Positions 13,962-14,624 of a stretch of DNA of 14,624 nucleotides are shown here, one piece after another. Origin of the DNA: an uncultured Peptococcaceae bacterium (GTDB lineage: Bacteria > Bacillota > Dehalobacteriia > UBA7702); NCBI GenBank assembly GCA_937919295.1, contig CALFRX010000215.1, positions 1 to 14,624 on the forward strand. The letters run 5' to 3'. A program made the translations under genes and the position numbers. The notes under the pieces were generated by a model. The model saw only the letters and a list, made by a program, of their open reading frames with translations, was not told where the DNA came from and made no database searches. Position 1 is the stretch's first letter, and the number at the start of each line of letters is the position of its first letter.

Positions 13962-14620
13962 CCACCCATCACCTCCGCTGTTTTGTCTTTCAAAAAAAGC
14001 AGCTGATCGCCGAAACGCAGCTCATCGCGGTAATGACTGACGGATACGACGGTAAGGCCGGTCTCTTCCTTTAACCCGACGATATGCTCCCAGATCTCCC
14101 GTCGGTTTTTCGGATCCAGCATGGCGCAGGCCTCGTCTAAAATCAGCAGTTTAGGACGCATAACATAGACCCCCGCCAAAGCGGTGCGCTGCATTTCCCC
14201 GCCGGAGAGCAAATGCGGTTCCTTACGCCGCAAATCCTTTAAAGCAAACCGCGCCAAAGCATCCTCGGTGCGGGCCAGGATCTCATCTCGGGGCAAACCG
14301 AAATTTTCGGCGCCAAAAGCGATGTCTTCCTCCACGGTGGCACCGACGATCTGATTTTCCGGGTTTTGGAAGACATAGGCTACTTTTTGGCGCAAAGCGT
14401 CACGCTCCCGCTCCTTTGCGGTATTTAAGCCGCAAACCCGTATTACCCCTGCCGTGGGCAGCAAGAGACCGGCCATCAACCGGGCCAAAGTACTTTTGCC
14501 GGAACCGTTTTCCCCGACAATACTGAGCCATGCTCCCTCTTTGATATTCAGTTGTATCTGCTCTAAAACGACTCGTTCCCCATAGGAGAAGGAGACATCT
14601 CGCATCTCGACCATAAGCAT
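13958..14620 (-). CDS. ecfA1: Energy-coupling factor transporter ATP-binding protein EcfA1, short C-terminus; 5' end at window edge
   Basis: The partner ATPase of EcfA2. It shows Walker A GENGSGKST (36-44), Q-loop FQNPENQIVGATVEEDIAFG, ABC signature LSGGEMQR (138-145), Walker B LLILDEACAMLDP and H-loop SHYRDE with His196. The FQNP-NQIV and VEEDIAFG segments match EcfA1. The start could be the ATG at 14620 or 14614; only four more bases are visible, so an upstream start cannot be excluded. The oddity is the end: the protein stops at ADKTAEV-like residues (KDKTAEVMGG) right after the H-loop region, about 220 residues in all, while the family usually continues with a GTP-x-E-(V/I)-F motif and some 50 more residues. 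The TGA overlaps the ecfA2 ATG. Confidence 0.93.
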   Translation of the reverse strand: MLMVEMRDVSFSYGERVVLEQIQLNIKEGAWLSIVGENGSGKSTLARLMAGLLLPTAGVIRVCGLNTAKERERDALRQKVAYVFQNPENQIVGATVEEDIAFGAENFGLPRDEILARTEDALARFALKDLRRKEPHLLSGGEMQRTALAGVYVMRPKLLILDEACAMLDPKNRREIWEHIVGLKEETGLTVVSVSHYRDELRFGDQLLFLKDKTAEVMGG

Positions 14621-14624
14621 ACCA

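Overview
The window looks like chromosome from a Bacillota (Firmicutes) bacterium of fairly high GC. The evidence is a long SRP RNA with an Alu domain directly upstream of dnaX, the order dnaX-ybaB-recR-bofA, and the order ecfA1-ecfA2-ecfT-truA-rplM-rpsI. Both gene orders match the Bacillus subtilis arrangement. BofA is a family of spore-forming lineages. I cannot fix the class from the sequence; Negativicutes or Clostridia seem plausible. I see no phage, insertion sequence, CRISPR array or tRNA.

Left half, + strand. The 3' part of ilvD, then ilvN and ilvB, form a tight branched-chain amino acid operon that ends in a strong hairpin terminator (3522-3566). A near-consensus promoter then drives a membrane-anchored CapA-family protein (3640-4953). 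A second strong promoter (4961-4989) drives the SRP RNA (about 5011-5282). Next come dnaX, ybaB, recR, a bofA-like gene and a cysteine-rich DUF2284 gene. dnaX carries an in-phase A AAA AAG heptamer at the end of its ATPase region.

Right half, - strand, read from 14624 downward. ecfA1 (5' end at the window edge), ecfA2, ecfT and truA overlap or nearly touch. They are followed by rplM-rpsI, which have their own promoter inside the end of truA and a short leader that can fold. A strong terminator (10511-10553) ends rpsI. An aldehyde dehydrogenase gene with its own consensus promoter follows, running toward the DUF2284 gene. The two transcription units meet at a bidirectional terminator (8987-9030).

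Most of the window is ordinary housekeeping. The main surprises are: ecfT is broken into two frames by what looks like a 23-nt extra segment; the neighbouring EcfA1 lacks the usual C-terminal tail; dnaX has a candidate frameshift site in the place expected for making a gamma subunit; and rplM has a foldable leader. I did not find a clearly new multi-gene system.
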